In this document: one piece after another, positions 5,773 to 7,199 of the stretch
Layout: every line of letters starts with the position of its first letter
How positions within the stretch are numbered: position 1 is the first letter of the stretch
Assembly (NCBI GenBank): GCA_015520395.1
Contig: WAQG01000226.1
Location: 1 to 7,199, forward strand
DNA from: Candidatus Geoarchaeota archaeon
GTDB taxonomy: Archaea > Thermoproteota > Thermoprotei > Gearchaeales > WAQG01
Length of the DNA stretch: 7,199 nt
Direction: 5' to 3'
The notes under the pieces: model-generated
Database searches by the model: none
The model's input: the letters and a program-made list of their open reading frames with translations, nothing else
Told to the model about the DNA's origin: nothing
Position numbers and translations under genes: made by a program

Positions 5773-5778
5773 TATAAA
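5773..5778 (-). promoter_or_regulatory. TATA box for the guide-RNA candidate
   Basis: TTTATA on the minus strand, within GATTTATAGC, centred about 27 bases before the GG that precedes the C box of the candidate guide RNA. Because the element reads TATAAA on the plus strand, it could instead act in the other direction, where no gene follows for nearly 200 bases. Confidence 0.4.
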
Positions 5779-5933
5779 TCTACCCACTTGCCAGAAACTC
5801 GCCTGTAAGGGAGGCACTTTCAGCGCCTACCTAGCAAACTCTATGACGCTGCAACCATGAATTTTAGAGCTTAGAGAGCCCCGGGCTTATTCTCAGGAGC
5901 GACATTAATCTTTCGAGCCGCGAGAGTGGAGAA

Positions 5934-5939
5934 TTTATA
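5934..5939 (+). promoter_or_regulatory. TATA box of the ClC gene
   Basis: TTTATA within GAATTTATAC, a good archaeal TATA match. Transcription would start about 25 bases downstream, near 5962-5965, which leaves the TTG at 5970 only a few bases from the 5' end. This supports TTG 5970 as the start and argues against an upstream one. Confidence 0.5.
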
Positions 5940-5969
5940 CGGTGTATAATGAGAATTTCAACGTGAACA

Positions 5970-7199
5970 TTGAACTCAGCGCCCGGCGTAGCTAGGAGGC
6001 TAAGATATGCTCTAAGACTGTCAAGGCGGACAGAGAGATTGTTGCTGTTGAATGTATCAGGCGCCATAGTTGGGATCCTCGGAGGCATAGGAGCTATAGT
6101 ATTTAGGATGATGATATCGTTTAACCGGTGGCTATTCTTTGAATTCCTGCTTCCTAAACTTCCGCTTCACTGGGCAGGCCTTAACTGGGGGGTTATGCTA
6201 ATGCCAGCCCTCGGAGGACTTATCATAGGCCCTGTGATACTACGCCTTGCGCCCGAGACCAAGGGCCATGGTGTTCCGGAGGTCATGGAGGCCGTTGCCC
6301 TTAAGGGAGGGAGAATACGGAGGAGGGTAGCATTCCTCAAAATACTGGTCTCCTCAATAACCATAGGGTCAGGCGGCAGCGCAGGGAGGGAGGGGCCAAT
6401 CGCCCAGATAGGCGCCTCGCTGGGCTCGCTGATCGGAGAACATATCAACTTGGATTCGCGTGATCGGCGACTACTAGTTGTATGTGGCTTATCCTCGGGG
6501 ATAGCTGGAACATTCAACGCCCCACTTGGCGGCATGCTCTTTGGCTTAGAAGTGCTCTACAGAGGTATAGAGCCTCTGAACGCGGTGCCCGTGGCCCTAG
6601 CCTCAGTTATGGGGGCTGCCGTAGTAACGGCTTATTATGGGCCTAAGCCATCGTTCATAGCGCCACCAACACTCACCTTCTCAAATCCGGTAGAGCTCGT
6701 ATTTTACCTGTTGCTGGGCTTAATATTTGGGGTCATCTCGGTGGTCTGGGTCAAAACGTTCTATGCCGTTGAAAGCCTGTTTGAGCGGCTTAAGATATAT
6801 GATGGGTATAAGCAGGCGATCGGCGGCCTGGCCACAGGCATTATAGGCATGTTCCTAATCCCATATGGGGTGATGGGTGTCGGTTACGAGGGAATAAACA
6901 TGGTATTAGCGGGGAAGCTTGGCCTGACACTTCTTCTAGTTCTGGGAATAGCAAAAATGGTGGCAACCTCGTTCACCATAGGTTCTGGTAATAGCGGCGG
7001 GGTTTTCGCTCCAAGCCTCTACATGGGGGCCATGTTTGGTGGGGCATTGGGCCTCTTATTCGATATGATCTTCCCCAACGTCATCACAGAGCCGTTCACA
7101 TACTCCCTGGCAGGCATGGCAGCGCTCTTCGCCGGAGCCGCCCAGGCGCCCCTAAGCATGATCATAATGATACCGGAGATGTCAAATGACTACTCCTTA
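5970..7199 (+). CDS. ClC-type chloride channel/transporter (3'-partial)
   Basis: The frame stays open from after the TGA at 5964 to the window end: 410 codons from TTG 5970, with the C-terminus missing. Family motifs by eye: GHGVPE (99-104, place of GSGIP), GSGGSAGREGP (133-143) with the gating glutamate at 141, FNAPLGGMLF near 182-191, and GSGNSGGVFAPS (338-349, the GxFxP anion site). The protein is made of many hydrophobic helices, for example about 29-49 and 73-94, as expected for the double-barrelled ClC fold in the membrane. Known: ClC proteins move chloride or other anions, either as channels or in exchange for protons. The position of the inner proton glutamate (E203 of the E. coli protein) appears to be Val195 after Glu194, so its mechanism is uncertain. 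Start: no Shine-Dalgarno site is seen; TTG 5970 fits the TATA box and gives an Arg-rich lead into helix 1. TTGs at 6039-6048 would cut into that helix. Whether CBS domains follow is not visible. Confidence 0.93.
   Translation, partial: MNSAPGVARRLRYALRLSRRTERLLLLNVSGAIVGILGGIGAIVFRMMISFNRWLFFEFLLPKLPLHWAGLNWGVMLMPALGGLIIGPVILRLAPETKGHGVPEVMEAVALKGGRIRRRVAFLKILVSSITIGSGGSAGREGPIAQIGASLGSLIGEHINLDSRDRRLLVVCGLSSGIAGTFNAPLGGMLFGLEVLYRGIEPLNAVPVALASVMGAAVVTAYYGPKPSFIAPPTLTFSNPVELVFYLLLGLIFGVISVVWVKTFYAVESLFERLKIYDGYKQAIGGLATGIIGMFLIPYGVMGVGYEGINMVLAGKLGLTLLLVLGIAKMVATSFTIGSGNSGGVFAPSLYMGAMFGGALGLLFDMIFPNVITEPFTYSLAGMAALFAGAAQAPLSMIIMIPEMSNDYSL

Larger units (their letters stand above)
5630..5969. 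other. Divergent intergenic region between tRNA-Asn and the ClC gene
   Basis: This stretch of 340 bases has no convincing protein gene: the only ATGs I followed on the plus strand (5843, 5857 and 5949) each open five codons or fewer. It holds the tRNA-Asn promoter at 5657-5662, a C/D box guide-RNA candidate at 5675-5748 with a TATA element at 5773-5778, all on the minus strand, and the ClC promoter at 5934-5939 on the plus strand. Between about 5780 and 5930 I see nothing that I can name. Confidence 0.6.

Noticed and set aside
5640..5969. A fluoride or other known riboswitch in front of the ClC gene
   Set aside because: I could not find the conserved fluoride-riboswitch elements in the spacer, and the TATA box implies a leader of only a few bases. 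The GREGP motif also gives no hint of a fluoride-specific ClC.
5864..6088. Minus-strand frame of 74 codons across the ClC promoter and 5' end
   Set aside because: Its start lies inside the ClC coding region, no homologous motif is seen, and it would run through the TATA box of ClC; most likely a shadow.
6109..6115. C-box-like ATGATGA on the plus strand
   Set aside because: It encodes Met-Met-Ile within a ClC helix, and no CTGA D box follows within the expected distance.
6167..6535. Minus-strand frame of 122 codons antisense to ClC
   Set aside because: It is opposite the ClC motifs GHGVPE and GREGP and has reverse-frame composition (Pro/Ser/Ile-rich).

Overview
The window reads as ordinary chromosomal DNA of a thermophilic archaeon, most likely from the Thermoproteota/TACK side of the tree. 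Every recognisable gene is archaeal in type: a geranylgeranyl reductase family flavoprotein, a four-CxxC zinc-ribbon protein, translation factor aEF-1beta, a two-ring Cdc48/VCP AAA+ ATPase, FEN-1 with a PCNA-binding tail, and protein-L-isoaspartate methyltransferase. TATA-like boxes lie about 25-35 bases before several starts, some starts look leaderless, and AGG (Arg) and ATA (Ile) codons are abundant, as is common in thermophilic archaea. No species can be named from the sequence alone. I see no mobile element, CRISPR array, integrase or other sign of recent transfer.

Layout, left to right. A reductase gene enters from outside the window and ends at 711. A zinc-ribbon gene and the aEF-1beta gene follow on the same strand, probably with their own promoter at about 720. 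After a gap of about 100 bases with promoter-like and terminator-like elements comes a tight three-gene unit: cdc48, a 75-residue winged-helix-like protein, and fen1 (gaps of 16 and 1 bases). fen1 converges on pcm so closely that the two stop codons share the tetranucleotide TTAA (4818-4821). Upstream of pcm, on the same minus strand, is a tRNA-Asn(GTT) gene with an encoded CCA, its own TATA-like element and an oligo-T terminator.

Upstream of the tRNA, on the minus strand, is a candidate C/D box guide RNA at 5675-5748. It has a C box, a D box, a possible C' box and a TTTATA element at the right distance. It is the least expected item in the window, but it rests only on motif matching. The right end holds most of a ClC-type chloride channel/transporter gene on the plus strand. 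It probably starts at a TTG (5970) behind a TATA box and runs out of the window.

Most genes are housekeeping: membrane lipid saturation, translation elongation, protein unfolding, flap processing in replication and repair, and repair of damaged aspartyl residues. The small winged-helix protein between cdc48 and fen1 is the only coding gene I cannot assign. I did not find a clear new multi-gene system. The points most worth checking are the guide-RNA candidate, the long complementarity between the tRNA-Asn trailer and its anticodon arm, the valine at the proton-glutamate position of the ClC protein, and the cdc48/winged-helix/fen1 linkage.
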